A stretch of 64,000 bases of DNA. It comes from Mucilaginibacter boryungensis (GTDB taxonomy: Bacteria > Bacteroidota > Bacteroidia > Sphingobacteriales > Sphingobacteriaceae). A model generated the notes under the pieces. The model was not told where the DNA came from. It worked only from the letters and a program-made list of their open reading frames with translations, and searched no databases. Both the position numbers and the translations under genes were made by a program. The stretch is taken from positions 1,240,001-1,304,000 of the forward strand of contig NZ_JADFFM010000001.1 of assembly GCF_015221995.1 (NCBI RefSeq). Direction: 5' to 3'. Below, in pieces: positions 1 to 9,558 of this stretch. Each line of letters starts with the position of its first letter. The first letter of the stretch is position 1.

Positions 1-201
1 ACCGAAAAAGTTAACGGCGATGTGCTGGTACGTGTTAAAGAAACCGGCCATCCGCTGGTTGTGGCAGGCGAATATGGCAAAGGCCGGGTATTTACATATA
101 TGTCTGATCCGGCTCCGCATTGGGGGATAAATTTTGAATTGTGGGAAGGTTATGATGCTTTTTGGTTGCAAGCATTAAACTGGGTTAAAAAGAGGAAATA
201 A
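1..201 (+). CDS. 3' end of a glutamine-amidotransferase-like (DUF1355/PF07090-type) protein, partial
   Basis: The reading frame is open from the first base and ends in TAA at 199-201, giving the last 66 residues of a protein whose start lies outside the window. The tail contains GKGRVFTYMSDPAPHWG followed by a W-E-G-Y-x-x-F-W pattern. This resembles the C-terminus of the DUF1355 class I glutamine amidotransferase-like family, where a Cys-His type domain is predicted but reactions are mostly unknown. The gene ends 4 bases before the next start, so it is very probably in the same transcript. The family call rests on one short stretch and is moderate. Confidence 0.55.
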   Translation, partial: TEKVNGDVLVRVKETGHPLVVAGEYGKGRVFTYMSDPAPHWGINFELWEGYDAFWLQALNWVKKRK

Positions 202-205
202 CAAA

Positions 206-1432
206 ATGGATCAACTACAATTACAGGCCGGCGCCGCAGTGGCAGATATTACACCACCACTGGAAGTTGGTTTATTAACATCATCTGTAAAAGGTTTGTA
301 CGAACCTTTTGAATCTATTCGGTTACCTTTAAAAGCCAGGATACTTGTTTTACAATCGGGCGATGAATTAGTTGCTATTGTTGCGCTTGACCTGTTGGCA
401 ATAAATGATACATCAGTTGGTGGTTGGACAATTTTTAAACAATCATTGTCGGACACTATTCCTGCCGATAAGATCATCATATGCTGTACACATACGCATA
501 GCGCGCCTGAATCAAGCGCTATGTCTGGGTTATATTTAACCAAATCTTATAAAATATGGCTGGATGATATGAAGCAGCGGATAAAAACGGCTATTAATGA
601 AGCAATAGTCAGATTAAAACCCTCAAGTTTATCAATATCCACTGATACCTTAAACGGCTATTCTATGCAGCGCCGGATAAAAACGCCAACCGGTATAATA
701 ATGTCCGATGCTATCCAGCCCATTGCACCCGAATTATTGGATCTGCCTCCTGTCGATCGTCGGGTAAAGACATTGCATTTCAAGGATGATTCAGGGTGTG
801 GCATTGCTACTGTTGTGCAGGCGGTGTGCCATCCGGTGCATGAAATGTGTATACCAAAAATTTCTCCCGAATTTCCTGGTGAAATGTGTATAGCGCTTGA
901 AAAAACAGCACAAAATGGAGTGGCCTTGTTTTTAAATGGAGCAGCGGGCAACACCAATCCGCCAACAGTTTCCTGCGGGGCTGAATATGCCCGCAAACAT
1001 GGTATAGCTTTAGCAGAAACTGCTCAAAAACAGGAGGGTAGGGTTGAAATAGATATTACGGAATTTAAATTTATACATAACGAGTTGCAGTTACCGGCAC
1101 GAAAAGAAGCGGGCATTACTAATATGGATGACGCTATTGGCCGGTTAAGTGTAATATGCATAGGCGTGTTGGCAATTGTTTTTTTACCAGGCGAAGTATT
1201 TATTGAAACAGCATTTGAAATAGAGGAAAACTCACCGTTTGAACATACAGTTATTGCAGGATTTGGCGAAAACAATATTGGCTATTTACCCACTCAGGCC
1301 GCCTTTAATGAGGGAGGATACGAGGTTGGCCCGGGTAAATGGTCATTTCTTAAACCCGGTACCGATCAATTACTGGCTAAGGAAGCCACGAGATTATTGA
1401 AAGAATTATATTATACTACTATAAACAGCTGA
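206..1432 (+). CDS. Neutral/alkaline ceramidase N-terminal-domain hydrolase, apparently not exported
   Basis: The 408-residue product matches the catalytic domain of neutral ceramidases, zinc amidohydrolases that cleave the N-acyl bond of ceramide. Likely zinc ligands are all visible: H96 and H98 in THTHSAPE, H209 in CHPVHEM, E330 in LPGEVF and a Tyr in GYLPT (Y360). The protein begins directly with the domain (AAVADITPP) and shows no signal peptide. It also lacks the C-terminal domain of true ceramidases, which are about 650-700 residues. Such single-domain relatives are frequent in glycan-utilisation clusters, so the real substrate may be another amide or ester. It sits 4 bases after the upstream gene and 1 base before the next, indicating translational coupling. 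The fold is confident; the substrate is not. Confidence 0.8.
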   Translation: MDQLQLQAGAAVADITPPLEVGLLTSSVKGLYEPFESIRLPLKARILVLQSGDELVAIVALDLLAINDTSVGGWTIFKQSLSDTIPADKIIICCTHTHSAPESSAMSGLYLTKSYKIWLDDMKQRIKTAINEAIVRLKPSSLSISTDTLNGYSMQRRIKTPTGIIMSDAIQPIAPELLDLPPVDRRVKTLHFKDDSGCGIATVVQAVCHPVHEMCIPKISPEFPGEMCIALEKTAQNGVALFLNGAAGNTNPPTVSCGAEYARKHGIALAETAQKQEGRVEIDITEFKFIHNELQLPARKEAGITNMDDAIGRLSVICIGVLAIVFLPGEVFIETAFEIEENSPFEHTVIAGFGENNIGYLPTQAAFNEGGYEVGPGKWSFLKPGTDQLLAKEATRLLKELYYTTINS

Positions 1433-1433
1433 T

Positions 1434-3596
1434 ATGAAAATACAGACTATAATTAAAAGTATATTGCTGGTAACATTGGTAATTATTGCATTTGTCGTAC
1501 AAGGATCTGCCTTACCCCGGGCTTTGTATTTTTATGGAAGCGAGCAAAATGATCTTTATCAGTTATTAAAGCGCGAGGGTTTTAACCTGAAAAAGTGCGA
1601 AACCCCTATGGCGGCTGTTAAAGCTGCTGTAAAAGGTTCGGGGGTATTTATTTTAGCTAAAAATTATCCGCAAACCGATCCCCAAAATCGTATTACTGCA
1701 CAACTATTAGCGGCAGCTAAGGCAAAAGGACTAAAACTTTATATAGAATATCCTGCCGAATTCCCCGGTTTGGATATTCCTTCTAAACCATTAGAAACAC
1801 AGCTGGAACGAGGCGTTGTAACCACCGGGCTTTTTGGAGAAAGGTTAAAACCAATGAGCCTGCTGGGCATTAATAATTGTTTTGTGCTACCTGTGCAGGC
1901 AACAAATCCTTTAATTGTCCTGGCCAAAGTAGTAGGGGTGGATAAAGCAGAATATGGCTTGGATGATACCCCAACTAATCCAATACTTTTTGAAAAGGAT
2001 GGGACATTAATAGCTATGACAGGTTTAAGCAACTTTGAAACCGGCAGATACGGCCCTCAAGCTTCAATTAAAACCGTATGGCGGTATATTTTAGAACGTA
2101 TTATGGGCACAAGGAACATGCAATTGAAACACTGGCGAGAAGATGTTAAACCCATGTTTGGCCAGGACGAACCTTTACCACCAGCAGCCAAAATAAACAG
2201 CATAAGAAAAGGGGTAGAATGGTTTAATAATGGTCACTTTTTTGTGCATCCAAGTTGGAAAGCCGAGTGGGAAAAATATGGCAATAATGGTACGAAGCCA
2301 ATAGGGCCACCACTTGATTTAAACAAGCCTAATGGCGATGGTACCTTAGGTATTATAGAAGGTCATACATCTACTATTTATTATGATGGCAGGCAGCAGT
2401 ATCGTTATTGGATGCGCGCCGATGTGCAGGGCGAAGCCAGTATGACATTGGCCGCTGCTGGCAGCCTGCTTAATAACAATGAATATAAAACCAAATCGGC
2501 AAACCTGATCGATTTCATGTTTAAAACATCAAACCTGCGCGCCGGGCCTAAAAACGATCCAAATAGTCCAGCATTTGGATTACTTGGGTGGGCGACATCT
2601 AATGCAGGGACTTTTTACGGCGATGATAACTCGCGGGCTATACTTGGAGCCATTGCCGCAGCAAACTATCTAAAAACAGATAGGTGGGACAAGGAGCTGA
2701 CCGAAGCAATTATGGGTAATTTCAGGACGACAGGCAAACAGGGTTTTAGGGGCGAGCGCCTGGAGGAGGGCGATATCATCAAACATGGCTGGCCATATTA
2801 CTATAATCGGGACCTCCAGCATTTTTCGCCGCATTTTGAATCGTGGATGTGGGCTTGTTATTTGTGGTTGTACGCTAAAACAGGGTACGAGCCATTATTA
2901 ACCAAAACAAAGGAGGCCATAAAAGAAACTATGGCAGTTTATCCTGATAAATGGCGATGGGGCAGTAGCATGCAAACGCAACGCGCCCGCATGATATTGC
3001 CTTTAGCATGGCTGGTTCGCATTGAAAACACCGAAGAACATCGCCAATGGCTGGATATGATGGTGACGGAAATGTTAAAAAATCAATCGGAAAGCGGGGC
3101 AATCAGGGAAGAACAGGGTGCAAAAGGTAAGGGGATGTTTAAAGAGTTAAAAAAGAACTCGGATTACGGATCGGACGAAGGTTCATTGATATTTAAAAAT
3201 GGTGAAGAAATATCATGTATGCTGTATACCAATAATTTTGCTTTGTTCAGTTTGCATGAAGCTGAAATGGCCACGGGGAACCCTAAATATAAAGAAGCCA
3301 CCAATAAATTATCGGATTTTTTAACCCGTGTACAAGTACAAAGTGAAAAGCATAAAGACCTGGATGGCGCATGGTTCAGGGCTTTCGATTATGGTAAGTG
3401 GGATTATTGGGCATCTAATTCAGATGCTGGTTGGGGTGCCTGGTGTACATTAACCGGTTGGATACAAAGTTGGATTGTGACAACCCAAATACAAATACAA
3501 CAAAAACAAAGCTTCTGGGATGTAACTAAAAACTCGGGCATGGCCACATCAGGCAAAGCAGTTATTGAACAAATGATGAGCAAACCTAAAGAATAA
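1434..3596 (+). CDS. Exported two-domain protein of unknown family with a probable alpha/alpha-barrel, candidate glycosidase
   Basis: The 720-residue product has an N-terminal signal segment (residues 1-26, hydrophobic core LLVTLVIIAFVVQG, ending SA-LP). Residues about 27-230 resemble a Rossmann-like or ThuA/GATase-like domain (ALYFYGSEQNDLYQLLKREG). Residues about 240-720 are rich in Trp and Tyr helices typical of six-hairpin glycosidases, for example HFESWMWACYLWLYAKTGYE and a conserved-looking DYWASNSDAGWGAWCTLTGW near the C-terminus. I cannot place it in a named CAZyme family. It lies between a ceramidase-fold hydrolase and a GH172 gene in the same operon, and the amidotransferase-like gene upstream may be related to its N-terminal domain. 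A role in sugar-polymer hydrolysis is inference from fold impression and neighbours. Confidence 0.75.
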   Translation: MKIQTIIKSILLVTLVIIAFVVQGSALPRALYFYGSEQNDLYQLLKREGFNLKKCETPMAAVKAAVKGSGVFILAKNYPQTDPQNRITAQLLAAAKAKGLKLYIEYPAEFPGLDIPSKPLETQLERGVVTTGLFGERLKPMSLLGINNCFVLPVQATNPLIVLAKVVGVDKAEYGLDDTPTNPILFEKDGTLIAMTGLSNFETGRYGPQASIKTVWRYILERIMGTRNMQLKHWREDVKPMFGQDEPLPPAAKINSIRKGVEWFNNGHFFVHPSWKAEWEKYGNNGTKPIGPPLDLNKPNGDGTLGIIEGHTSTIYYDGRQQYRYWMRADVQGEASMTLAAAGSLLNNNEYKTKSANLIDFMFKTSNLRAGPKNDPNSPAFGLLGWATSNAGTFYGDDNSRAILGAIAAANYLKTDRWDKELTEAIMGNFRTTGKQGFRGERLEEGDIIKHGWPYYYNRDLQHFSPHFESWMWACYLWLYAKTGYEPLLTKTKEAIKETMAVYPDKWRWGSSMQTQRARMILPLAWLVRIENTEEHRQWLDMMVTEMLKNQSESGAIREEQGAKGKGMFKELKKNSDYGSDEGSLIFKNGEEISCMLYTNNFALFSLHEAEMATGNPKYKEATNKLSDFLTRVQVQSEKHKDLDGAWFRAFDYGKWDYWASNSDAGWGAWCTLTGWIQSWIVTTQIQIQQKQSFWDVTKNSGMATSGKAVIEQMMSKPKE

Positions 3597-3600
3597 TAGT

Positions 3601-4779
3601 ATGATAAGGACAAAAGCAACCCTTCTTTTTGCGCTGTGTATATGCTTTATAAGCATGCAAGCGCAGATACTTAATAATGACCTATCAGCGTTATCGCAAA
3701 TACAACAGGGCATCACATCAAAAAGGATAAGCAGTTATGACCGCAATGGCGGTACTGATGATTTTATTAAGATTGCTAACGGCGAGAAGAAAACCATATT
3801 TGACGTAGGGGGCGCAGGTGCGGTTACCCATATCTGGATCACCATGGCACCGGACCCTGGTACACTTAGCCGGAACGATGTAATTATCAGGATGTATTGG
3901 GATGGGAAAACCTACCCATCGGTAGCATCTCCAATTGGACCTTTTTTTGGCCAGGGGTGGAATGAAGCATACGACTATAATTCGTTGCCATTATCGGCAA
4001 GCCCGGTTCAGGGCCGGGGTATGGTATGCTATTTTAATATGCCTTTTGCAAAAGGTGCGCGTATAGAAATAGAAAATCAATCTGGAAGGGATATAAGTAA
4101 TTTTTATTATTATGTTGATTACATAGCTGTAGATAAGTTGCCTGCCAATGCCGGGCGTTTCCATAGCTGGTATAATAAACAGTTGATGGGGGCATCAAAA
4201 GAAGAAGGAGAGAATGAATGGGGCACTTTAGGTAAAACCGGCAATAATATCACTGGTAAGGATAATTATGTAATAGCCGATATTAAAGGTAAAGGGCATT
4301 TTGTTGGGGTTAATTATTATGTTCACTCACCTACACCCATGTGGTATGGTGAGGGCGACGACATGATATATATTGATGGCGCCACAATGCCCACGCTTCA
4401 TGGTACCGGTACCGAAGATTATTTCAACACTGCGTGGTGTCCTAAAACGCCTTTTTCTAATCCATATTATGGTTATCCAAGGGTTAATAACGACATCGGT
4501 TGGCTTGGGCGCACGCATCTTTATCGCTTCAATATTAACGACCCGATTTTTTTTAATAAGGATTTTAAATTCACTATTGAACACGGACATAACAATGTGC
4601 TGACGCTTGATTTGGCGAGCGTGGCCTATTGGTATCAAAGTGAAGCCACTGCTGTACCTGCCATTCCTGATAAGGAGGCCAGAAAACCCATGCCATTTAT
4701 TAATCTGGGCGATATTCATAAATGGCGTAACGAATGGCGCAAGAGCAAAGGTAATGATCCAAAATTATGGGGGAATTAA
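3601..4779 (+). CDS. GH172 (DUF2961) glycoside hydrolase, secreted
   Basis: This 392-residue protein has a clear signal peptide (FALCICFISMQAQ, cleavage near residue 21) and the DUF2961 fold. Characteristic blocks are ISSYDRNGGTDDF, DVGGAGAVTHIWIT and GTGTEDYF, the last carrying a strongly conserved acidic pair (E272, D273). GH172 enzymes act on furanosides; characterised members include a difructose-dianhydride I synthase/hydrolase and exo-alpha-D-arabinofuranosidases. It starts 4 bases after the preceding stop and ends 1 base before the next ATG. A second, longer GH172 gene lies at 7188. The family assignment is firm; the sugar it cleaves cannot be read from sequence. Confidence 0.9.
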   Translation: MIRTKATLLFALCICFISMQAQILNNDLSALSQIQQGITSKRISSYDRNGGTDDFIKIANGEKKTIFDVGGAGAVTHIWITMAPDPGTLSRNDVIIRMYWDGKTYPSVASPIGPFFGQGWNEAYDYNSLPLSASPVQGRGMVCYFNMPFAKGARIEIENQSGRDISNFYYYVDYIAVDKLPANAGRFHSWYNKQLMGASKEEGENEWGTLGKTGNNITGKDNYVIADIKGKGHFVGVNYYVHSPTPMWYGEGDDMIYIDGATMPTLHGTGTEDYFNTAWCPKTPFSNPYYGYPRVNNDIGWLGRTHLYRFNINDPIFFNKDFKFTIEHGHNNVLTLDLASVAYWYQSEATAVPAIPDKEARKPMPFINLGDIHKWRNEWRKSKGNDPKLWGN

Positions 4780-4780
4780 T

Positions 4781-5854
4781 ATGAGAGGACACAAAACAAT
4801 TAAAGGCGCCCTGCTTATTGGCTTAATAGCCATGGGTTTATCGTGCTCAAAACACACTTCAACACAAGGCGACGATACTACGCCGCCGGTAGTTGTAAAA
4901 GACAATACCTTTTACAATCCCTTACTAAGCAGTGGCCCGGATCCCTGGATTTATAAAAAAGACGGTATGTTTTATTTTACAAGCACCAACGCAGTTAATA
5001 TCACCCTATGGGCAACACCGGCTATTTCAGACCTAAGCAAAGTAACCCCTAAAGTTGTATGGTCGCCACCGACTACAGGCGCCAATTCAAAAAATATCTG
5101 GGCACCCGAATTGCATTATTTGCAAGGTAAATGGTACCTGTATTATACCGCGGGCGCGTCATCCGACTTAGCTACCCAACGCTGCTTTGTATTGGAAAAT
5201 GCCGGAGGGGACCCAACCAGCGGCGCCTGGGTTGATAAAGGGAAAATTGGTGATCCTGCCGCTAACTTCTTTGCTATAGACGGAACCGTTATGGAGTATA
5301 AAAGCAAAATGTATTTTATATGGAGCGGTCAAATATCTGCCTCGGATGCTACACAACGCATATATATTGCTGAAATGAGCGACCCCTGGACGTTAAAATC
5401 AGCCAGGGTACAAATATCCAAACCCGACTATGATTGGGAGAAGCGCGGATCATCTGTAAATGAAGGCCCCGAAGCTTTGATCAGCCCTTCAGGTACCGCA
5501 TTTGTAGTTTACTCGGGCAGCAATTGCGCTACCGATGACTACGGCTTGGGAATGTTAAGGTTAAAAGACAATGGCGACCCTTTAAACCCAGCTGATTGGA
5601 CAAAAAGCGCCACCCCCGTTTTTAGTAAAAGTATCAATAATAACGTATTTGGGCCTGGACATAATGGTTTCTTTAAATCGAAAGATGATAAAGAAGATTG
5701 GATAGTATATCATGCCAATTCACAAAGCGGGCTGGGTTGCGGCGGTACCCGCAGTCCGCGCATCCAAAAATTTACCTGGAATACTGATGGAACACCAAAT
5801 TTTGGTGAACCTTTAGCAGTGTCATCAAAGTTAACTAAACCTTCAGGCGATTAA
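4781..5854 (+). CDS. GH43-family lipoprotein (arabinanase/furanosidase type)
   Basis: I start this gene at the ATG at 4781, one base after the previous stop, giving 357 residues; a longer frame reaches back to 4607 but only overlaps the GH172 gene. Residues 1-22 are a lipoprotein signal with lipobox ending at C22 (MGLSC). The five-bladed propeller shows the GH43 acids in order: D54 in SGPDPWIY, D167 in FFAIDGT and E228 in NEGPE. GH43 enzymes release arabinose, xylose or galactofuranose. The protein is probably anchored to the outer membrane or periplasmic side. Its placement between GH172 and the HisD-like gene supports a furanoside-containing target. Confidence 0.88.
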   Translation: MRGHKTIKGALLIGLIAMGLSCSKHTSTQGDDTTPPVVVKDNTFYNPLLSSGPDPWIYKKDGMFYFTSTNAVNITLWATPAISDLSKVTPKVVWSPPTTGANSKNIWAPELHYLQGKWYLYYTAGASSDLATQRCFVLENAGGDPTSGAWVDKGKIGDPAANFFAIDGTVMEYKSKMYFIWSGQISASDATQRIYIAEMSDPWTLKSARVQISKPDYDWEKRGSSVNEGPEALISPSGTAFVVYSGSNCATDDYGLGMLRLKDNGDPLNPADWTKSATPVFSKSINNNVFGPGHNGFFKSKDDKEDWIVYHANSQSGLGCGGTRSPRIQKFTWNTDGTPNFGEPLAVSSKLTKPSGD

Positions 5855-5883
5855 ATAAGATAACAACAAGCATATATACATCA

Positions 5884-7161
5884 ATGGCTAAGTTTTTAAA
5901 AAAAGGAAAAAGTGAATCTGAAATAAAAACAGCAGATTCAAAAGTGAAGGGGACTGTAGAAAAAATAATTAAGGATATAGAAGAAAATGGCGATATAGCC
6001 GTAAGAAACTATGCAAAATCTTTTGACCAATGGTCGCCTGCATCGTTCCGTTTAACTGATGCTGAAATTAAAGAAATTGTTGACCGTACACCAGAGCAGG
6101 TAATTGCCGATATATTATTTGCCCAAAAACAGATCAGGTTTTTTGCCGAACAGCAGCGGGCTTCTATTACCGATATTGAAGTTGAAACTATTCTCGGCGT
6201 TTTTCTTGGCCATAAAAATATTCCGGTTAATAGCGTAGGCTGCTATATACCAGGCGGGCGATACCCTATGGTAGCTTCATCGCACATGAGTATACTTACC
6301 GCAAAGGTTGCTGGGGTTAAAAGAGTAATTGCCTGCACGCCACCTATAAACGGCAAAATACCCGATGCTACAGTATGCGCCATGTATTTTGCAGGCGCCG
6401 ATGAGATTTATATTCTTGGCGGTGTGCAAGCAATGTGCGCTATGGCTATAGGTACAGATAGCATATCCCCGGTTGATATGATTGTTGGTCCGGGTAATGC
6501 CTATGTGGCTGAGGCAAAACGGCAATTGTACGGAAGGGTAGGGATCGATTTATTTGCCGGCCCGACAGAAATATTAATAATAGCTGATGAAACAGCCGAC
6601 GCCGAAATGGTAGCCTGTGATTTATTAGGACAGGCAGAACACGGCCCTACATCGCCTGCTGCCCTAATTACCACATCTGAAAAACTTGCATGGGAAACAG
6701 TTGTGGAAATTGAGCGACAACTTAAAACATTAGCTACTGCCGATATTGCCGGTGTAGCCTGGAAAGAATGCGGATCAATTATACTGGTTGAAAATGAGGA
6801 AGAAGCTGTACGCGAGGCAGACTTACTGGCCTACGAACATGTAGAGGTGCTTACTAAAGACCCGCAATATTTTTTAAATAACATGACCAATTACGGCGGC
6901 TTGTTTTTGGGCCCTGAAACCAATGTTGCTTACGGAGATAAAGTAATAGGTACCAATCACACCTTACCTACTATGAAAGCTTCCAGATATACAGGCGGTT
7001 TGTGGGTAGGAAAATTCCTTAAAAATTGTACCTATCAGCGCTGTACCCCCGAAGCGAGTGTAGTTATAGGCGAGTATGCCATGCGATTGTGCGAACTGGA
7101 AGGTTTTGCTGGTCATAAAGAACAGGCTGCTTTGCGCGTAAGGCGGTATATCAAAAAGTAA
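5884..7161 (+). CDS. HisD-fold zinc NAD-dependent dehydrogenase (histidinol dehydrogenase paralogue, possibly HpsN-like)
   Basis: The 425-residue cytoplasmic protein follows the histidinol dehydrogenase fold throughout. Zinc-site residues are kept (Q250 and H253 in GQAEHGP, D352 in [11 protein letters not shown]411 in GFAGH), as is the Glu-His catalytic pair (E318-H319 in YEHVEVLT). HisD performs a two-step alcohol-to-acid oxidation. No other histidine gene is near; instead it is buried among exported glycosidases, so a catabolic role on a sugar-derived alcohol is more likely. HpsN, which oxidises dihydroxypropanesulfonate, is a known catabolic relative. It is the only obvious small-molecule dehydrogenase in this gene train. 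The fold is certain; the substrate is unknown. Confidence 0.88.
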   Translation: MAKFLKKGKSESEIKTADSKVKGTVEKIIKDIEENGDIAVRNYAKSFDQWSPASFRLTDAEIKEIVDRTPEQVIADILFAQKQIRFFAEQQRASITDIEVETILGVFLGHKNIPVNSVGCYIPGGRYPMVASSHMSILTAKVAGVKRVIACTPPINGKIPDATVCAMYFAGADEIYILGGVQAMCAMAIGTDSISPVDMIVGPGNAYVAEAKRQLYGRVGIDLFAGPTEILIIADETADAEMVACDLLGQAEHGPTSPAALITTSEKLAWETVVEIERQLKTLATADIAGVAWKECGSIILVENEEEAVREADLLAYEHVEVLTKDPQYFLNNMTNYGGLFLGPETNVAYGDKVIGTNHTLPTMKASRYTGGLWVGKFLKNCTYQRCTPEASVVIGEYAMRLCELEGFAGHKEQAALRVRRYIKK

Positions 7162-7187
7162 GATCGGACAAATACAAATTATAAACC

Positions 7188-9551
7188 ATGTTGCAAACTA
7201 TCAGATCATATCTAATTCATATCAGACGGACTATTGATTTATTCAGTATACCGCTTATTAGTGTGTGTAGTAATTGCACTATAGCAATCTTATTAATAGC
7301 ACTAACTACAGGGTTACCTGACAGGTCGTATGCACAATACCAAAAATCAACTATGAAAAGCAGTCCAGTTCCTGTCATACCGATAGGGCTGGATGCTTAT
7401 CGTAAATGGGGCCAGTTGCCTTTGCAACGCATAGGGGTACGGGCATATATGCGCAGTACCTATGACCGTACTAGCACAGGTCCTGATGCTTCGCATTTTC
7501 TTTTTATGAACGATAGTGAAGATGACAACACGACACTTGATGTAAAAGGTAAAGGTATACTATACTTTTTTCGCACCAACCACTGGCATGGCAGTCCATG
7601 GCATTTTATAATAGACGGGAAGGATAATATAGTGAAAGAAACGGCCAGCGATGCACCCATAAACGCTACTAAGGTTTTTCATAATACTGAATTTATCCCA
7701 GTCACACCTTTCCCAAAACCGATGGCCTTTACATGGTCGACAACCAAAGGTTCCGACTTGATCTGGACACCGATGCCTTTCCGGGATTCTTTAAGAATAG
7801 CTTATTCCCGTACCAACTATGGCACGGGCTATTATATCTATCATCTGTATGCCAACCCTGGCAGTCTATCAAAACCGATTACAGCATGGGATATCAACCA
7901 GCAACCAGATAAGGATGTTACTGATTTTGTGGATCGTGCGGGAACTGATATAGCACCTAAAAATATTAAAAAGATCAACGGCAAAATAAAGCTTAATAAA
8001 GAAATTGTACAGTTGGCCAATATTACTGCCGCTTCATCAGCATTAAGAGCTTTAAAATTGACATTACCGCTTGATAAGGCTATTGATCTGGAGCGGCTGC
8101 ATTTGCGCCTTACCTGGGATAATGCCAGGTATCCGTCTATAGATGCACCTTTATGTTTGTTTTTTGGTGCAGGTACTTTTTTTAATCGCGAGAAAAAGGA
8201 GTATCTGGTTAAAGGGTTACCAATTAACATCAGGTACGATTATCCAAACAATAAAGTTGAGCTGGCGTGCTACTATCCCATGCCGTTTTTTAGGTCGGCT
8301 AAGGTTGAACTAACTGGCATCACACCAGGCGATACAGAAATAAATTATGAATTACGCTATGAGCCATCAAAATTAGCGACTAAAGTCAGTAGTTATTTCC
8401 ATGCTACATACCAGGATATTCCTGAACCAAAATTAGGATTGGATATGACTTGGCTGGATACCCGGGGCATTGAAGGGCACCGTGATTGGACTGGAAGTTT
8501 TATGGGTACCTCGTTTATATTTTCGCATAATGCAAACCTGAATACTTTAGAGGGCGATCCGCGTTTCTTTTTTGATGACAGCCAAACCCCACAGGCCCAG
8601 GGTACCGGAACGGAAGAATGGGCAGGTGGTGGCGATTATTGGGGCGGTGAAAACATGACATTGCCATTGGCCGGACACCCCTGCGGATCAACCGAAAAGA
8701 AAACAGCCGTTAACGATAAAGACCTGATCCAATCTGCCTACCGTTTTCTGGTTGCCGATCTGATGCCTTTTGGTAAAAGGGCGGTAATTAGATTTGAGCA
8801 TAGTGAGAATGTATCGACTGAACACTACGAAGCTGTTACCTACTGGTATGGTTTACCCACGGCTTCGTTAATTAAAACAGATTCTATTGATATTGGAAAA
8901 ATAGCTGATGAACAGCGTCATAATTATTATTCACCGCAGGCATCAGCGGTAGCTAATATTAATTCCCGGTATGAATGGGGGCCGGATGCTTATCCATCAG
9001 GAGCATGGGGAATGGACTTGAAAAAAATACCAGGTTATAATGATAAGATAGGAAAAGAGATATATCCTGCACACGATGAAGATGGCCGCCATACAACGGG
9101 GGTTTCCGAGTTTACTTTAAAACTTAACCCTGCAAATTTAGGCGTGTTGCTACGCCGCACATTAGATTACAGCTATCCTAATCAGACCGCTGAGGTATAT
9201 ATTGCTTCGATTGGAAATGATAAAAGGACGCCCGGAAGTGTATGGAAAAAAGCAGGCGTATGGTATTTGGCCGGTTCGAATACTTGTATAGAATCAAGAC
9301 CAAATGATGGCGAATTAGGTAAACGGAGGTATCATGTAAAAACTTCCAATCGTCGTTTCCGTGATGATGAATTCCTTATACCTGCGCAGTTGACCAAAGG
9401 CCAATCGGCTATAAAAGTGCGAGTGAAATTCATCCCTAATCAACAACAATTATATCCCGGGCATCCATTTCCCAATCAAAGTAGCTGGAGCGAATTGAAA
9501 TATGATGTTTATAGTTATGTTTTACCCGATTTTAAAGTGAACGATCTGTAA
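7188..9551 (+). CDS. Large GH172 (DUF2961) glycoside hydrolase, secreted
   Basis: At 787 residues this is about twice the length of the first GH172 product. It has an unusually long n-region before a hydrophobic segment, with a likely cleavage after SYA near residue 49. Family blocks include SHFLFMNDSEDDNTT, FFRTNHWHGSPWHF and GTGTEEW (E476) followed by a Gly/Trp-rich stretch to GHP. The extra length suggests a duplicated beta-sandwich or an added C-terminal domain (residues about 600-787, with SYPNQTAEVYIA). Two distant GH172 proteins in one operon could split linkages or anomers between them. Exported location is inferred from the signal segment. Confidence 0.86.
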   Translation: MLQTIRSYLIHIRRTIDLFSIPLISVCSNCTIAILLIALTTGLPDRSYAQYQKSTMKSSPVPVIPIGLDAYRKWGQLPLQRIGVRAYMRSTYDRTSTGPDASHFLFMNDSEDDNTTLDVKGKGILYFFRTNHWHGSPWHFIIDGKDNIVKETASDAPINATKVFHNTEFIPVTPFPKPMAFTWSTTKGSDLIWTPMPFRDSLRIAYSRTNYGTGYYIYHLYANPGSLSKPITAWDINQQPDKDVTDFVDRAGTDIAPKNIKKINGKIKLNKEIVQLANITAASSALRALKLTLPLDKAIDLERLHLRLTWDNARYPSIDAPLCLFFGAGTFFNREKKEYLVKGLPINIRYDYPNNKVELACYYPMPFFRSAKVELTGITPGDTEINYELRYEPSKLATKVSSYFHATYQDIPEPKLGLDMTWLDTRGIEGHRDWTGSFMGTSFIFSHNANLNTLEGDPRFFFDDSQTPQAQGTGTEEWAGGGDYWGGENMTLPLAGHPCGSTEKKTAVNDKDLIQSAYRFLVADLMPFGKRAVIRFEHSENVSTEHYEAVTYWYGLPTASLIKTDSIDIGKIADEQRHNYYSPQASAVANINSRYEWGPDAYPSGAWGMDLKKIPGYNDKIGKEIYPAHDEDGRHTTGVSEFTLKLNPANLGVLLRRTLDYSYPNQTAEVYIASIGNDKRTPGSVWKKAGVWYLAGSNTCIESRPNDGELGKRRYHVKTSNRRFRDDEFLIPAQLTKGQSAIKVRVKFIPNQQQLYPGHPFPNQSSWSELKYDVYSYVLPDFKVNDL

Positions 9552-9558
9552 ATCTGTT

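Noticed and set aside
211..543. Long minus-strand and alternate-frame open frames inside the large genes
   Set aside because: They lack domain features and signals, and lie wholly within well-supported genes.
4607..4780. Extended N-terminus of the GH43 lipoprotein
   Set aside because: It overlaps the GH172 gene fully and would bury the lipoprotein signal; the ATG at 4781 gives a proper signal.
5884..7161. Histidine biosynthesis gene hisD
   Set aside because: The fold fits, but the gene is embedded in a glycosidase operon with no other his gene, so I did not assign the symbol.
3601..9551. The two GH172 genes as a recent tandem duplication
   Set aside because: They differ in length (392 and 787 residues) and in most motifs beyond the family core, and two other genes lie between them.
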